This document shows positions 49,140 through 57,655 of a DNA stretch of 64,000 nucleotides, one piece after another (position 1 is the first letter of the stretch; each line of letters starts with the position of its first letter). Made by a program: the position numbers and the translations under genes. The notes below the pieces were generated by a model. The model did not search any database. It was not told where the DNA came from and saw only the letters and a list, made by a program, of their open reading frames with translations. The stretch comes from Microbacterium sp. SY138. Its GTDB lineage: Bacteria > Actinomycetota > Actinomycetes > Actinomycetales > Microbacteriaceae. The stretch spans positions 744,001 through 808,000 of the forward strand of contig NZ_CP155793.1 of the NCBI RefSeq assembly GCF_039729145.1. The letters are read 5' to 3'.

Positions 49140-50309
49140 TCAGTCGCCCTTCACGTTGACGATCTGCCGCAGCGTGTGCCGGATCGATACGAGTCCGGCG
49201 GCATCCGCCATCACCTGGTCGATCGGCTTGTACGCCTGCGGGATCTCGTCGATGAAGGCATCGGTGTCACGGAACTCGATGCCCGTCATCGCCTCTCGCA
49301 GCTGGTCGTGCGTGAAGGTCCGCCGCGCCGCCGAGCGGGAGTACTCCCGTCCGGCACCGTGCGGGGAGGAGTTCAGCGACTGCGGGTCGCCGAGCCCTTC
49401 CACCACGTAAGAGGCGGTCCCCATCGACCCGGGGATGAGGCCCGGTCGACCGGCGTCCGCCTGGATGGCTCCCTTCCGTGACACCCACACCTGCTTCCCG
49501 TAGTGCTTCTCCGACTCGGTGAAGTTGTGGTGGCAGTTGATGCGCTCCTGTTCGTCGACCGGGGTTCCGAGTAACTCCGACACCTGCCGGATGACGCGAT
49601 CCATCATCTCCTCCCGGTTCAGCAGCGCGAAGTGCTGGGCCCACCGCAGCTCCCGGATGTAGCGGGTGAACTCCGGTGTGCCCTCGACCAGGTATGCCAG
49701 GTCGGGGTCGGGAAGGTCGATCCACCACTGCCTCGCCAGCCGCTGGGCGACGGCGATGTGGTGCCCGGCGATCTTGTTGCCGACGCCTCGCGAGCCCGAG
49801 TGCAGGAACAGCCAGACCCGATCGAGCTCATCGACCGACACCTCGATGAAGTGGTTGCCTGAACCGAGCGTGCCCAACTGCAGACGCCAGTTCCCGGCGT
49901 ACTGCGCCGGGTCGAAGCCGTTCTTCTCGGCGAGCTGCTCCAGCTCGGTGATGCGCGGTTCCGCGGTGGCCACGACCTTGCGGTTGTACCGGCCGGCCGA
50001 CAGGGGGATGGCGCGCTCGATCTGCTCCCGGAGGTCGGCGAGCCGACGACCGTCGACGTCGCTCCTCGTGAACGGCGTACGAACGGCGATCATCCCGCAG
50101 CCGATGTCGACGCCGACGGCGGCGGGGATGATCGCGCCGAGCGTCGGGATGACCGAGCCGACCGTCGCCCCCTTGCCGAGGTGCGCGTCCGGCATCAGTG
50201 CCAGGTGCGGGTGGATGAACGGCATGCGGGCCGTGGTGTGCGCCTGAGCGAGTGTCTTCTCGTCGATCAGGGACGCCCACGACAGCAGCCGTGCGGAGAG
50301 CCTCTCCAT
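49140..50309 (-). CDS. rtcB: RtcB-family RNA ligase
   Basis: 389 residues, compact RtcB. Motifs in order: MPDAHLGKGATVGSVI, AVGVDIGCGMIAV (Mn-binding Cys), LGTLGSGNHFIEV (Asn-His pair), LHSGSRGVGN (His), INCHHNF, RKGAIQADAGRPGLIPGSMG, and SPHGAGREYSR, where the His of HGAGR takes the GMP. RtcB joins RNA 2',3'-cyclic phosphate or 3'-phosphate to 5'-OH ends with GTP. No archease is beside it. The ATG has AAGGAAAGG upstream. A small ORF and an intrinsic terminator sit between its start and the next gene, suggesting regulated read-through. Confidence 0.93.
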   Translation of the reverse strand: MERLSARLLSWASLIDEKTLAQAHTTARMPFIHPHLALMPDAHLGKGATVGSVIPTLGAIIPAAVGVDIGCGMIAVRTPFTRSDVDGRRLADLREQIERAIPLSAGRYNRKVVATAEPRITELEQLAEKNGFDPAQYAGNWRLQLGTLGSGNHFIEVSVDELDRVWLFLHSGSRGVGNKIAGHHIAVAQRLARQWWIDLPDPDLAYLVEGTPEFTRYIRELRWAQHFALLNREEMMDRVIRQVSELLGTPVDEQERINCHHNFTESEKHYGKQVWVSRKGAIQADAGRPGLIPGSMGTASYVVEGLGDPQSLNSSPHGAGREYSRSAARRTFTHDQLREAMTGIEFRDTDAFIDEIPQAYKPIDQVMADAAGLVSIRHTLRQIVNVKGD

Positions 50310-50364
50310 GATTCCTTTCCTTGTGGTGATGTCCAGCCACAGGTCAGAGGAGTCTCCAACGGAA

Positions 50365-50394
50365 AACGCCCCGGACCTGACGGTACGGGGCGTT
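50365..50394 (-). terminator. Intrinsic terminator between the small ORF and rtcB
   Basis: A perfect 9-bp stem (AACGCCCCG and its complement) with a twelve-base loop, the minus-strand side running into GTTTTCC. It lies 16 bases after the small-ORF stop and 55 bases before rtcB. Confidence 0.75.
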
Positions 50395-50410
50395 GCGAGA
50401 GCGGATGCTG

Positions 50411-50509
50411 TCACACGGCGCGTGCCGGAGGGTACGACTCGTAGCGGTCATTGCGCTTCTGCTGAAGCGGCAACACCGCTGCCTGGGGAAGGTTCCGCTG
50501 CGCGGTCAT
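50411..50509 (-). CDS. 32-residue small ORF upstream of rtcB (leader or microprotein)
   Basis: MTAQRNLPQAAVLPLQQKRN is followed by twelve more residues (DRYESYPPARAV). GAGGAG lies eight bases before the ATG, and a good promoter, TTGACT (50588-50583) with an 18-base spacer and TAGTGT (50564-50559), lies upstream. An intrinsic terminator follows 16 bases after the stop. Promoter, ribosome site, ORF and terminator in one 230-bp block support a real small gene. It may be an independent microprotein or a leader peptide attenuating rtcB. No family recognised. Confidence 0.55.
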   Translation of the reverse strand: MTAQRNLPQAAVLPLQQKRNDRYESYPPARAV

Positions 50510-50558
50510 CCGTCGTGCTCCTCGGCTGGTGTGCTGCGCCGATCGGCACAGCTTTGCC

Positions 50559-50588
50559 ACACTAGGGTGCGACACGCCCGGGAGTCAA
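50559..50588 (-). promoter_or_regulatory. Promoter of the small ORF/rtcB unit
   Basis: TTGACT (50588-50583), 18 bases, TAGTGT (50564-50559) on the minus strand. The -35 overlaps the stop codon of the VOC gene upstream. Confidence 0.6.
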
Positions 50589-50989
50589 GCCGTCTCGCGG
50601 GGCGGGTTGTACATGAACTCGACCCGGATGCCGTCGGCGTCTTCGACGAACGAGGCGTAGTAGCGCTCCGAGTAGCGCGGGTACTCCTTGGGCTCGCGGA
50701 CGGCTGTCCAGCCGGCGTCGACCGCGACCGCGTGCAGGCGGTCGACCTGCTCGCGCGTCGGTACCGCGAAGGCGATGTGCTGCCAGCCGATGCGGCCATG
50801 CTGATGCGGAGCGGAGTCCTCATCCCAGGTGTAGAGGATGATCTCGGTCTCGTCGCCGTTGTTCCATGAGATCGAATGATCGTTCGCGCCCCCGCTCTGA
50901 TACCCGAGAGCGGTGAGCACGGGGTGGAACTGCGCCCGTCCGCGCTCGAGGTCGTCGACGGTGATGCCCAGATGATCCAGAAGAGCCAT
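50585..50989 (-). CDS. VOC family protein (glyoxalase-like)
   Basis: 134 residues: LLDHLGITVDDLERGRAQFH at the N-terminus, IGWQHIAFAVPTREQVDRLH in the middle and FVEDADGIRVEFMYNPP at the C-terminus, with His, His and Glu in metal-ligand positions of glyoxalase/dioxygenase proteins. It probably acts on a small organic substrate. ATG 50989 is six bases after AAGACT, possibly leaderless. It precedes the rtcB unit but has no separate terminator before that promoter. Confidence 0.88.
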   Translation of the reverse strand: MALLDHLGITVDDLERGRAQFHPVLTALGYQSGGANDHSISWNNGDETEIILYTWDEDSAPHQHGRIGWQHIAFAVPTREQVDRLHAVAVDAGWTAVREPKEYPRYSERYYASFVEDADGIRVEFMYNPPRETA

Positions 50990-51022
50990 GGGTCGAGTCT
51001 TCCAGCAACCGCCGACGTCGTA

Positions 51023-51790
51023 CTAGTGCGGGGCGTGGTATTCGGCTTCGCCGCGCTTCCAGTAACCCTTCACGACGGCTTTCGCTGTGTCGACGCTCCA
51101 GCGCTCGAGCAGCGCTCGGCCGGGCTTCACGATCGACTGCTCGGCGGCGATGAAGACGAACGGGTCGGCACCGATCGCGTGCTCGGCGGTCAGTCCCTCG
51201 AGGAAGGTGATGAGGGCGGAACCGGAGGGCGCCTCGCCACGATGCAGCCACTCGATGTCGACGGGCGCGTCGATGTCGACCTCTCGGCCGGGGTTCACGG
51301 TTTCGATCACGATGCGTGCGGGCGTGCCGTCGGGGATCAGTGCGGCGAAGCGACGGATCGCCGGAATGGCGGTTTCGTCGCCCACGAGCAGCCACGAGCC
51401 GGGCTCACCGGACAGAACGGCCGCCCCGCGGGGACCGCCGACACCGATCGTCGATCCGAGCGGTGCCGTCGCCGCCCACGGCGCGGCGACGCCTTGGTCA
51501 CCGTGCACGGCGAACTCGACGTCGAGCCAGTCCTCGCCCCAGGCGAGCGGTGTGTATTCGCGGCTGGGTGAGGCTCGGAGCTCCTCGACGGATTCGGTGG
51601 GGCCCGCGGGGAAGAACAGGCGCATGTGGTCGTCGGAGCCGGGAGACTCGAAGCCGGCGAGATCGGAGCCCGTCAGGCGCACACGCACGAAGTCGGGGGC
51701 CAGCCACTCGCGGGCGCTCAAGGTGACGTTGCGGAAGCGCAGCTCGAGGCCGCGACGCTCGATCGAGAAACCGGATTTCGTATCGCTCAT
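51023..51790 (-). CDS. Siderophore-interacting protein (ferric-siderophore reductase)
   Basis: 255 residues of the SIP family. The FAD-binding domain has HMRLFFPAG-like sequence (DDHMRLFFP) and an SREYTPLAW motif for FAD. The NAD(P)H-binding domain has GSWLLVGDETAIPAI and ends WSVDTAKAVVKGYWKRGEAEYH. It reduces ferric siderophores in the cytoplasm to release iron. It is divergent from the siderophore uptake genes and shares an iron box with them. The start is leaderless: TAGCCT lies six bases upstream. Confidence 0.93.
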   Translation of the reverse strand: MSDTKSGFSIERRGLELRFRNVTLSAREWLAPDFVRVRLTGSDLAGFESPGSDDHMRLFFPAGPTESVEELRASPSREYTPLAWGEDWLDVEFAVHGDQGVAAPWAATAPLGSTIGVGGPRGAAVLSGEPGSWLLVGDETAIPAIRRFAALIPDGTPARIVIETVNPGREVDIDAPVDIEWLHRGEAPSGSALITFLEGLTAEHAIGADPFVFIAAEQSIVKPGRALLERWSVDTAKAVVKGYWKRGEAEYHAPH

Positions 51791-51808
51791 AAAGTAAGGC
51801 TAACCTAA
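51791..51808. promoter_or_regulatory. IdeR/DtxR-type iron box between SIP and uptake genes
   Basis: AAAGTAAGGCTAACCTAA matches the inverted TTAGGTTAGGCTAACCTAA consensus at about 16 of 19 positions counting the flanking T at 51790. It overlaps the -10 box (TAGCCT) of the SIP gene and would repress it when iron is ample. It lies about 85 bases upstream of the lipoprotein gene. Confidence 0.8.
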
Positions 51809-51891
51809 ATGTGCCGAGGGAGAGTCGCCCTCCACCCTCGGCTTCCGGCGCCGCAGCGTGCGCATCGATCCCGCAGAACAGGAGTCTCTCC

Positions 51892-52887
51892 ATGTCCGTG
51901 CCCAGAACCCTCACCGCCACGAGCGCCGCTCTCGTCGGCCTCCTCGCCCTCGCCGGCTGCACCTCCGGCGGCTCGGCGGAACCGGAGAAGACCGAACCCG
52001 CAGCAGCGACCGTCACGATCGAGGACAACACCGGCACGCACGAGATCGCGACGCCTCCCACATCCGTCGTCGCGCTCGACAACCGCACCTTCCAGACGCT
52101 GTCCGACTGGGACGTCGAGCTCTCAGCCGGGGCCGTCGCGCTCATGCCGGAGACCGTGTCGTACGTGAAGGACGACGCGATCGTCGACATCGGACTGCAC
52201 AGCGAGCCCGACCTCGAGGCGGTCGTCGCCGTCGAGCCTGACCTGATCATCAGCGGTCAGCGGTTCACGCAGCACAACGCCGCGATCGCCGATCTGGTCC
52301 CCGACGCCACGATCGTCGACCTCGAGCCGCGCGAAGGTGAGCCCTTCGGAGACGAGCTCAAGCGCCAGGTCACCGTCCTCGGCGAGATCTTCGGCAAGCA
52401 GGACGAAGCCAAGAAGCTCGTGGACGACTTCGACGCCGCTGTCGAGCGCGCCAAGGCGGCGTACGACGATGCCGACACCGTCATGGCCGTGAACACCTCC
52501 GGCGGACAGATCGGCTACCTCGCCCCGACCGTCGGACGCTCGCTCGGACCGATCTACGACATGCTCGGCTTGACCCCCGCGCTCGAGGTCGACGACGCGA
52601 CCGACGACCACCAGGGCGATGACATCTCGGTCGAGGCGATCGCCGCCTCGAACCCCGACTGGATCCTCGTGCTCGACCGTGACGCCGTCTTCGCGGCCGA
52701 CACCCCCGACTACGTGCAGGCCGCGGAGATCCTGGAGAGCTCCGAGGCGCTCGCCAGCGTCACCGCTGTGAAGCAGAAGCAGATCGTGTACATGCCCACC
52801 GACACGTACCTGAACGAGAGCATCCAGACGTACACGACGTTCCTCGACGACCTCGCCGACGCCCTCGAGAAGAGCGCGAAGAACTGA
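51892..52887 (+). CDS. Iron-siderophore ABC transporter, substrate-binding lipoprotein
   Basis: 331 residues. Signal peptide with lipobox LLALAGC (Cys23), then a Ser/Gly linker and a type III periplasmic-binding fold: PTSVVALDNRTFQTLSDW, VEPDLIISGQRF, PDWILVLDRDAVF. It resembles FatB/YclQ, which bind catecholate siderophores. The lipoprotein is anchored outside the membrane and delivers ligand to the two permeases that follow. AGGAG lies nine bases before the ATG. Confidence 0.92.
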   Translation: MSVPRTLTATSAALVGLLALAGCTSGGSAEPEKTEPAAATVTIEDNTGTHEIATPPTSVVALDNRTFQTLSDWDVELSAGAVALMPETVSYVKDDAIVDIGLHSEPDLEAVVAVEPDLIISGQRFTQHNAAIADLVPDATIVDLEPREGEPFGDELKRQVTVLGEIFGKQDEAKKLVDDFDAAVERAKAAYDDADTVMAVNTSGGQIGYLAPTVGRSLGPIYDMLGLTPALEVDDATDDHQGDDISVEAIAASNPDWILVLDRDAVFAADTPDYVQAAEILESSEALASVTAVKQKQIVYMPTDTYLNESIQTYTTFLDDLADALEKSAKN

Positions 52888-52935
52888 GGTACGGCGGCGG
52901 CATCCGGACGATCCGGGTGCCGCCGCCCCATCATC

Positions 52936-53922
52936 ATGGTCTCCACCGACATCGCTCCGCCGCCCCGCTACGCCGGGCGGCTCTTCGACGTGAAACTGCT
53001 CATCGGCGTGCTCATCGTCGTCGTCCTGCTCGCGATCTCGCTCTTCACGGGTGTGTACGACGTCACCGGCGCGGACGACGGCGCGCAGATGTTCCAGATC
53101 ACCCGAGTGCCCCGCACGATCGCCCTGGTCCTCGCCGGCGCCTCGATGGCCATGGCGGGCCTCGTCATGCAACTGCTCACCCAGAACCGCTTCGTCGAAC
53201 CGACGACCACCGGCACCACCGAATGGGCCGGCCTCGGGCTCCTGATGGTCATGATCCTCGTGCCGCAGCCGTCGCTTCCCCTCCGGATGGCCGGCGCGGT
53301 GCTCGCAGCGTTCATCGGCACGATGGTGTTCTTCGCGTTCCTGCGCCGGGTGGCACTCAAGTCGTCCCTGATCGTCCCGATCGTCGGCATCATGCTCGGG
53401 GCCGTGGTCGGCGCATTGTCGACGTACCTCGCGCTGGCCACCAACTCGCTGCAGATCATCGGCGTCTGGTTCGCGGGCAGCTTCACCTCGGTGATGCGAG
53501 GTCAGTACGAGATGCTCTGGATCGTGGCTGTCATCGGGGTGATCGTCTTCATCGTCGCCGATCGGCTGACCATCGCGGGGCTCGGCGAGGAAGTCGCCAC
53601 CAACGTCGGCGTGAACTACAACAGGATCATTCTGCTCGGGACGGTGCTGATCGCGGTCACCACCGGTGTCGTCACCGTCGTCGTCGGCAATCTGCCCTTC
53701 CTGGGCTTGATCGTGCCGAACATCGTCTCGATGGTGCGCGGCGACGATCTGCGCAGCAATCTTCCGTGGGTGTGCCTGCTCGGCATAGCGATCGTGACCG
53801 TGTGCGACATCATCGGACGCACGATCATCATGCCGTTCGAAGTGCCGGTGTCGCTGATCCTCGGGGTGGTCGGCGCCGTGGTGTTCGTCCTTCTCCTGCT
53901 CAGGCAGCGTCGACGTGGCTAG
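52936..53922 (+). CDS. Iron-siderophore ABC transporter, permease 1 (FecCD)
   Basis: 328 residues, about nine to ten transmembrane helices of the FecCD/BtuC family. RVPRTIALVLAGASMAMAGLVMQLLTQNRF near the second helix and GNLPFLGLIVPNIVSMVRGDD late in the protein (in two parts here: GNLPFLGLIVPNIV, SMVRGDD) carry the EAA-type loop that contacts the ATPase. It resembles YclN/FatD. It partners with the next permease, overlapping it by eight bases. Confidence 0.92.
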   Translation: MVSTDIAPPPRYAGRLFDVKLLIGVLIVVVLLAISLFTGVYDVTGADDGAQMFQITRVPRTIALVLAGASMAMAGLVMQLLTQNRFVEPTTTGTTEWAGLGLLMVMILVPQPSLPLRMAGAVLAAFIGTMVFFAFLRRVALKSSLIVPIVGIMLGAVVGALSTYLALATNSLQIIGVWFAGSFTSVMRGQYEMLWIVAVIGVIVFIVADRLTIAGLGEEVATNVGVNYNRIILLGTVLIAVTTGVVTVVVGNLPFLGLIVPNIVSMVRGDDLRSNLPWVCLLGIAIVTVCDIIGRTIIMPFEVPVSLILGVVGAVVFVLLLLRQRRRG

Positions 53923-54958
53923 CGGGGGGACGGGCGACGTGGCGACCGCCGGTGCGCTCCGGTCGGCGGGCTCGTTCACGACCCCAGGTGCGCGCCGGCG
54001 TTACGCCGTGGTGCTCGGGATCCTTCTGGTCCTCGCGGCTGGGTCGGGCTTCGGTCTGCTCGCCTGGGCGAATCCGATGCCGGTCGGCTCCACCGGGTTC
54101 TGGCGGATCGCGCAGCATCGCGCCACCGACGTCACGGTGATGGCCCTCGTCGCGGTCGCTCAGGCCGTCGCCACGGTGAGCTTCCAGACCGTCACCAACA
54201 ACCGCATCATCACGCCGTCGATCATGGGGTTCGAATCGCTCTACCGAGTCGTGCAGACCTCGACCGTGTACGTGTTCGGGGTGGCAGGGATCGTGGCGAT
54301 CCAGGGAATCGGGCAGTTCGCGATCCAGGTCGCGATCATGGTCGGTCTCGCCGTGGCCCTCTACGGTTGGCTGTTGTCCGGACGCTACGGCAATCTGCAG
54401 ATCATGCTCCTGGTGGGCATCGTGATCGGAGGCGGCCTCGGGGCGATCGCCACGTTCATGCAGCGCCTGCTCACACCCAGTGAGTTCGACGTGCTCGCCG
54501 CGCGTCTGTTCGGCAACGTGTCCAATGCCGACCCCTCGTACCTCCCGCTGGCGATCCCGCTGGTCGTCGCGGCGTCTGCGTTGCTGTGGCTCCGTTCGCG
54601 CCGGCTCAACCTCATGGCACTCGGCCCGGACGCTGCGCGCTCCCTCGGCGTCGATCATCGCCGCGAGCTGTTCATCGTGCTGTTCCTCGTCGCCGTGTTG
54701 ATGGCCACCTCCACGGCGCTGGTGGGACCGATGACGTTCCTCGGCTTCCTGGTGGCGACGCTCGCCTACCAGTTCGCCGACACGCACGACCATCGGCTGA
54801 TCTTCCCCGTCGCGGTGCTCACGGCCTTCACGATCCTGGCCGGGGCCTACTTCGTGATGAAGAACATCTTCTACGCGCAGGGGATGGTGTCGATCCTGAT
54901 CGAGCTCGTCGGCGGCACCGTGTTCCTCATCGTCATCCTCAGAAAGGGCAGACTGTGA
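53915..54958 (+). CDS. Iron-siderophore ABC transporter, permease 2 (FecCD)
   Basis: 347 residues, about nine to ten transmembrane helices, FecCD family. RIAQHRATDVTVMALVAVAQ, NRIITPSIMGFESLYRVVQT and GPMTFLGFLVATLAYQFADT are typical positions for YclO/FatC permeases. The GTG start lies inside the end of permease 1 and the stop overlaps the ATPase start by GTGA, so the three are one unit. A hydrophilic N-terminal stretch of about 30 residues precedes the first helix. Confidence 0.92.
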   Translation: MASGGTGDVATAGALRSAGSFTTPGARRRYAVVLGILLVLAAGSGFGLLAWANPMPVGSTGFWRIAQHRATDVTVMALVAVAQAVATVSFQTVTNNRIITPSIMGFESLYRVVQTSTVYVFGVAGIVAIQGIGQFAIQVAIMVGLAVALYGWLLSGRYGNLQIMLLVGIVIGGGLGAIATFMQRLLTPSEFDVLAARLFGNVSNADPSYLPLAIPLVVAASALLWLRSRRLNLMALGPDAARSLGVDHRRELFIVLFLVAVLMATSTALVGPMTFLGFLVATLAYQFADTHDHRLIFPVAVLTAFTILAGAYFVMKNIFYAQGMVSILIELVGGTVFLIVILRKGRL

Positions 54959-55710
54959 TCGCTCTCGACGGCGTCCGCCGCGAATACAGCAGCGAGGTCG
55001 CGATCGGCCCCGTCGACCTCGAGATCCCCGCCGGCGGAATCACCGCCCTGATCGGTCCGAACGGCGCGGGCAAGTCGACGCTGCTCACGATGATCGGGCG
55101 TCTGACCGGGATGGATGCCGGTGCCATCGAGATCGCGGGGCTCGACGTGGCCTCGACGAGATCGAAGGATCTGGCGAAGGTGGTGTCGATCCTCCGTCAG
55201 GAGAATCACTTCGTCACCCGCCTCACCGTTCGCCAGCTGGTCGGTTTCGGGCGCTTCCCGCACTCGAAGGGCAGGCTGAACCGGGCCGACGAGGAGATCA
55301 TCAGTCAGGCGATCGACTTCCTCGACCTCGGCGCTCTGGAGGGGCGCTACCTGGACGAGCTCTCCGGCGGGCAGCGTCAGCGCGCCTATGTCGCCATGGT
55401 CCTCGCCCAGGACACCGAGTTCGTGCTGCTGGACGAGCCACTGAACAACCTCGACATGCGGCACGCCGTGCAGATGATGAAGCATCTGCGCCGGGCCGCG
55501 GAGGAACTCGGGCGCACCATCGTGATCGTGCTGCACGACATCAACTTCGCCGGGCACTACGCCGACCACATCTGCGCGATGAAAGACGGTGCGGTCGTGG
55601 AGTTCGGCTCGCCGGCGGCGATCATGACGGACGACGTGCTCACGCGGGTGTTCGACACCCCGGTGCGCGTGGTCGACGGACCGTCGGGCCCGCTCGCCGT
55701 CTACTACTGA
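54955..55710 (+). CDS. Iron-siderophore ABC transporter, ATP-binding protein
   Basis: 251 residues. Walker A GPNGAGKSTL near residue 36, Q-loop ILRQENHF, signature LSGGQRQRAYVAM, Walker B FVLLDEPLNNLD and H-loop VLHDINFA are complete. The family is FepC/FhuC/YclP-like. It is last gene of the uptake operon with an iron box upstream. GTG start overlapped by the previous TGA. Confidence 0.93.
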   Translation: MIALDGVRREYSSEVAIGPVDLEIPAGGITALIGPNGAGKSTLLTMIGRLTGMDAGAIEIAGLDVASTRSKDLAKVVSILRQENHFVTRLTVRQLVGFGRFPHSKGRLNRADEEIISQAIDFLDLGALEGRYLDELSGGQRQRAYVAMVLAQDTEFVLLDEPLNNLDMRHAVQMMKHLRRAAEELGRTIVIVLHDINFAGHYADHICAMKDGAVVEFGSPAAIMTDDVLTRVFDTPVRVVDGPSGPLAVYY

Positions 55711-55724
55711 GTCGGGGCGACCAC

Positions 55725-55922
55725 TCAGAGCTCGATGCCGTGGTCCTCGTCGTTGACCCCGGCGTTGTTGCCGCGGCGCGACTCGTATCCGAGGAACCAG
55801 CCGAGCCACACGATGGCCGCGAGCAGGACGCCGAGCCAGACGTTCTGGAAGATCAGCCCGATCACGACGCCGACGATCAGCAGGCCGACGGTGACGAGGA
55901 TGCGCAGCATGGAACGGGACAT
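55725..55922 (-). CDS. Small two-helix membrane protein
   Basis: 65 residues. Two hydrophobic segments (ILVTVGLLIVGVVIGLIF and VWLGVLLAAIVWLGWFLG) are joined by a short loop and followed by a charged tail (YESRRGNNAGVNDEDHGIEL in all). ATG 55922 is six bases after TAAGCT, so the message is probably leaderless. It converges on the siderophore operon. The composition resembles small LapA/DUF1049-type envelope proteins but the match is weak. Function unknown. Confidence 0.65.
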   Translation of the reverse strand: MSRSMLRILVTVGLLIVGVVIGLIFQNVWLGVLLAAIVWLGWFLGYESRRGNNAGVNDEDHGIEL

Positions 55923-55944
55923 GGCACCAGCTTAGGTGCCGACA

Positions 55945-56904
55945 TCAGCGGCGGCGATGGTCTTCGGGTGCGAGACGAGGCCCCCGGCGCGGTTCCTGCA
56001 CACCACTCGCATAGATGAGGCGGACGACGCGTTGTCGCTGTCCGGCCCACGGCGCGAGGAGCTCGATCATCCCGGTGTCATCGGTGCGTGCACCCGTCAG
56101 CGCGTGGCCGACCTCATGGGCGAGGTGGTAGTCGCCGATACTGACCGCGTCCGGATCCCCGAGAGCGCGGATGCGCGTCTCCGCCGACGTCCAGACCCCC
56201 ACGCCGGGAAGGCTCGTGAGCACGCGGTCTCGGTCATCCCCCGAGGCGGCGGCTCGGACGGCTCGGGAGATGCGATCTCCGCGCTCGGCCGCACGCACGA
56301 TGGTGCGCGACTGGGGCGGCTCGACGCCGGCACGATGCCAGGCCCAGGACGGGATGCGATGCCACTGGTCGGGGGACGGCGCGGCGAACATCGGCCGCGG
56401 GGTGGGACCGGGAGCGGGTGCTCCGAACCGCGAGATCAGCCAGCGCCACGCGCCGAAAGCCTGCATGCCGGTCACCTTCTGCTCGATGATCGCACACGCG
56501 AGCGCATCGAACACCTCGTCGGTACGCGTCAGACGCAGCCCCGGGTGGCGTCGTGCGGTGTCGGCGATGAGCGGGTGCAGGGAAGGATCGAAGTCGGTGG
56601 CGTCGTCGTGGGCACCGCAGAGCGCGGGCACCAGATCGAGGGCGATGCCCGATCCGGGGCCCCACGCGGTCGCGTGGACCTCGCCGCCGAGCATGCGCAG
56701 AGCGAGGGTCGTCGGTCCGAGGGGTGTGCGCAACGCGCGCCAGATGACGGTTCCGTCGATGACCATCGTCGGGTCGTTGCGACCGCGGCGGAGCATGCCG
56801 ACCGTTCGGTGGAGATCGAGCTCGTGCGGCGGGCGGTAGACGGTCTCCTGAGCAGTGTCCGCGGGGGCGGCGTCCGCCGAGGCGGAGCGCGCTGTCAGGG
56901 TCAT
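55945..56904 (-). CDS. DNA-3-methyladenine glycosylase II-like (AlkA family)
   Basis: 319 residues. HhH-GPD fold: ALACAIIEQKVTGMQAFGAW (helix-hairpin-helix lead-in), LTSLPGVGVWTSAETRIRAL (hairpin) and SIGDYHLAHEVGHAL carrying the catalytic Asp (GDY). It flips out and removes alkylated bases from DNA. The N-terminal ~100 residues correspond to the AlkA beta domain. ATG is six bases after TAGGGT (leaderless). Another alkylation repair gene, ogt, lies 23 kb away. Confidence 0.88.
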   Translation of the reverse strand: MTLTARSASADAAPADTAQETVYRPPHELDLHRTVGMLRRGRNDPTMVIDGTVIWRALRTPLGPTTLALRMLGGEVHATAWGPGSGIALDLVPALCGAHDDATDFDPSLHPLIADTARRHPGLRLTRTDEVFDALACAIIEQKVTGMQAFGAWRWLISRFGAPAPGPTPRPMFAAPSPDQWHRIPSWAWHRAGVEPPQSRTIVRAAERGDRISRAVRAAASGDDRDRVLTSLPGVGVWTSAETRIRALGDPDAVSIGDYHLAHEVGHALTGARTDDTGMIELLAPWAGQRQRVVRLIYASGVQEPRRGPRLAPEDHRRR

Positions 56905-56947
56905 GCGCCCACCCTACGCGCAGCTGCTGACACCGGCTCCCGGCGAC

Positions 56948-57655
56948 TCAGAAGCGGTCGGGCGAGGGGGTTCCGTGGCCGTAGCGGATGACGACGTCGG
57001 CGTGGCGGTCGAAGCGGTAGCCGATGCCGCGCACGGTGCGGACGATGTCCTCATAGCGACCCAGCTTCGCGCGCAGGCGGCGCACGTGCACGTCGATCGT
57101 GCGCTCACCGGGCGTCTCGTCGTCCTGGGCCTGCCAGAGCGCGGAGACCAGCTCGCTGCGTTCGATCGTGCGCCCCTCGCGGAGCACGAGGTACTGCAGC
57201 AGTTCGAACTCCTTGTATGTGAAGGCGGCGGACTCGCCGTCGATCAGCACGCGCTTGCGGGAGATGTCGACGGTGACGCCCGTCTCCTCGTCCGTGGTGT
57301 CCTCTTCCGCAGCGGCCTTGGTGCGCGCGATGGCACCGGGCTCCTGCAGAGCGAGACGGACCACGTCGAGGTCGCGGCCGCCCGATCCGTGCGGGGCGAG
57401 GGCCACCGTGGCGTGCGTCTCGGCTCCCGGGGCGAGCTCGGCGAGGGTGCGGCGCAGCGCGTCGACGAGAAGGGGGAGGCTGACGCCGGCTTCGGCGGCC
57501 TTGATCTCATCCAGCCCGACGTAGAGGGCGAAGCCACGGGGTGAGCGCACGGCGGGAAGATCGGCTCCTGCGGCGGACAGGGGCGCGGCGGTTTCGTGCT
57601 GCGTGCGGATCGCGGCGGTGGTGGCGGGACGCTCGAGAAGTGCGGTGTTCGACAT
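56948..57655 (-). CDS. Winged-helix regulator with OmpR-type C-terminal domain, no receiver
   Basis: 235 residues. The C-terminal DNA-binding domain (about 135-222) is intact: FTYKEFELLQYLVLREGRTI, DVHVRRLRAKLG, VRTVRGIGYRFD. The N-terminal 130 residues show no receiver acidic pocket; they contain an alpha/beta stretch (GFALYVGLDEIKAAEAGVSL) of unknown type. Such orphan regulators are seen in Microbacteriaceae. A 33-codon Cys-rich small ORF and several hairpins lie in its 5' region, suggesting its level is set by attenuation. Confidence 0.8.
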   Translation of the reverse strand: MSNTALLERPATTAAIRTQHETAAPLSAAGADLPAVRSPRGFALYVGLDEIKAAEAGVSLPLLVDALRRTLAELAPGAETHATVALAPHGSGGRDLDVVRLALQEPGAIARTKAAAEEDTTDEETGVTVDISRKRVLIDGESAAFTYKEFELLQYLVLREGRTIERSELVSALWQAQDDETPGERTIDVHVRRLRAKLGRYEDIVRTVRGIGYRFDRHADVVIRYGHGTPSPDRF

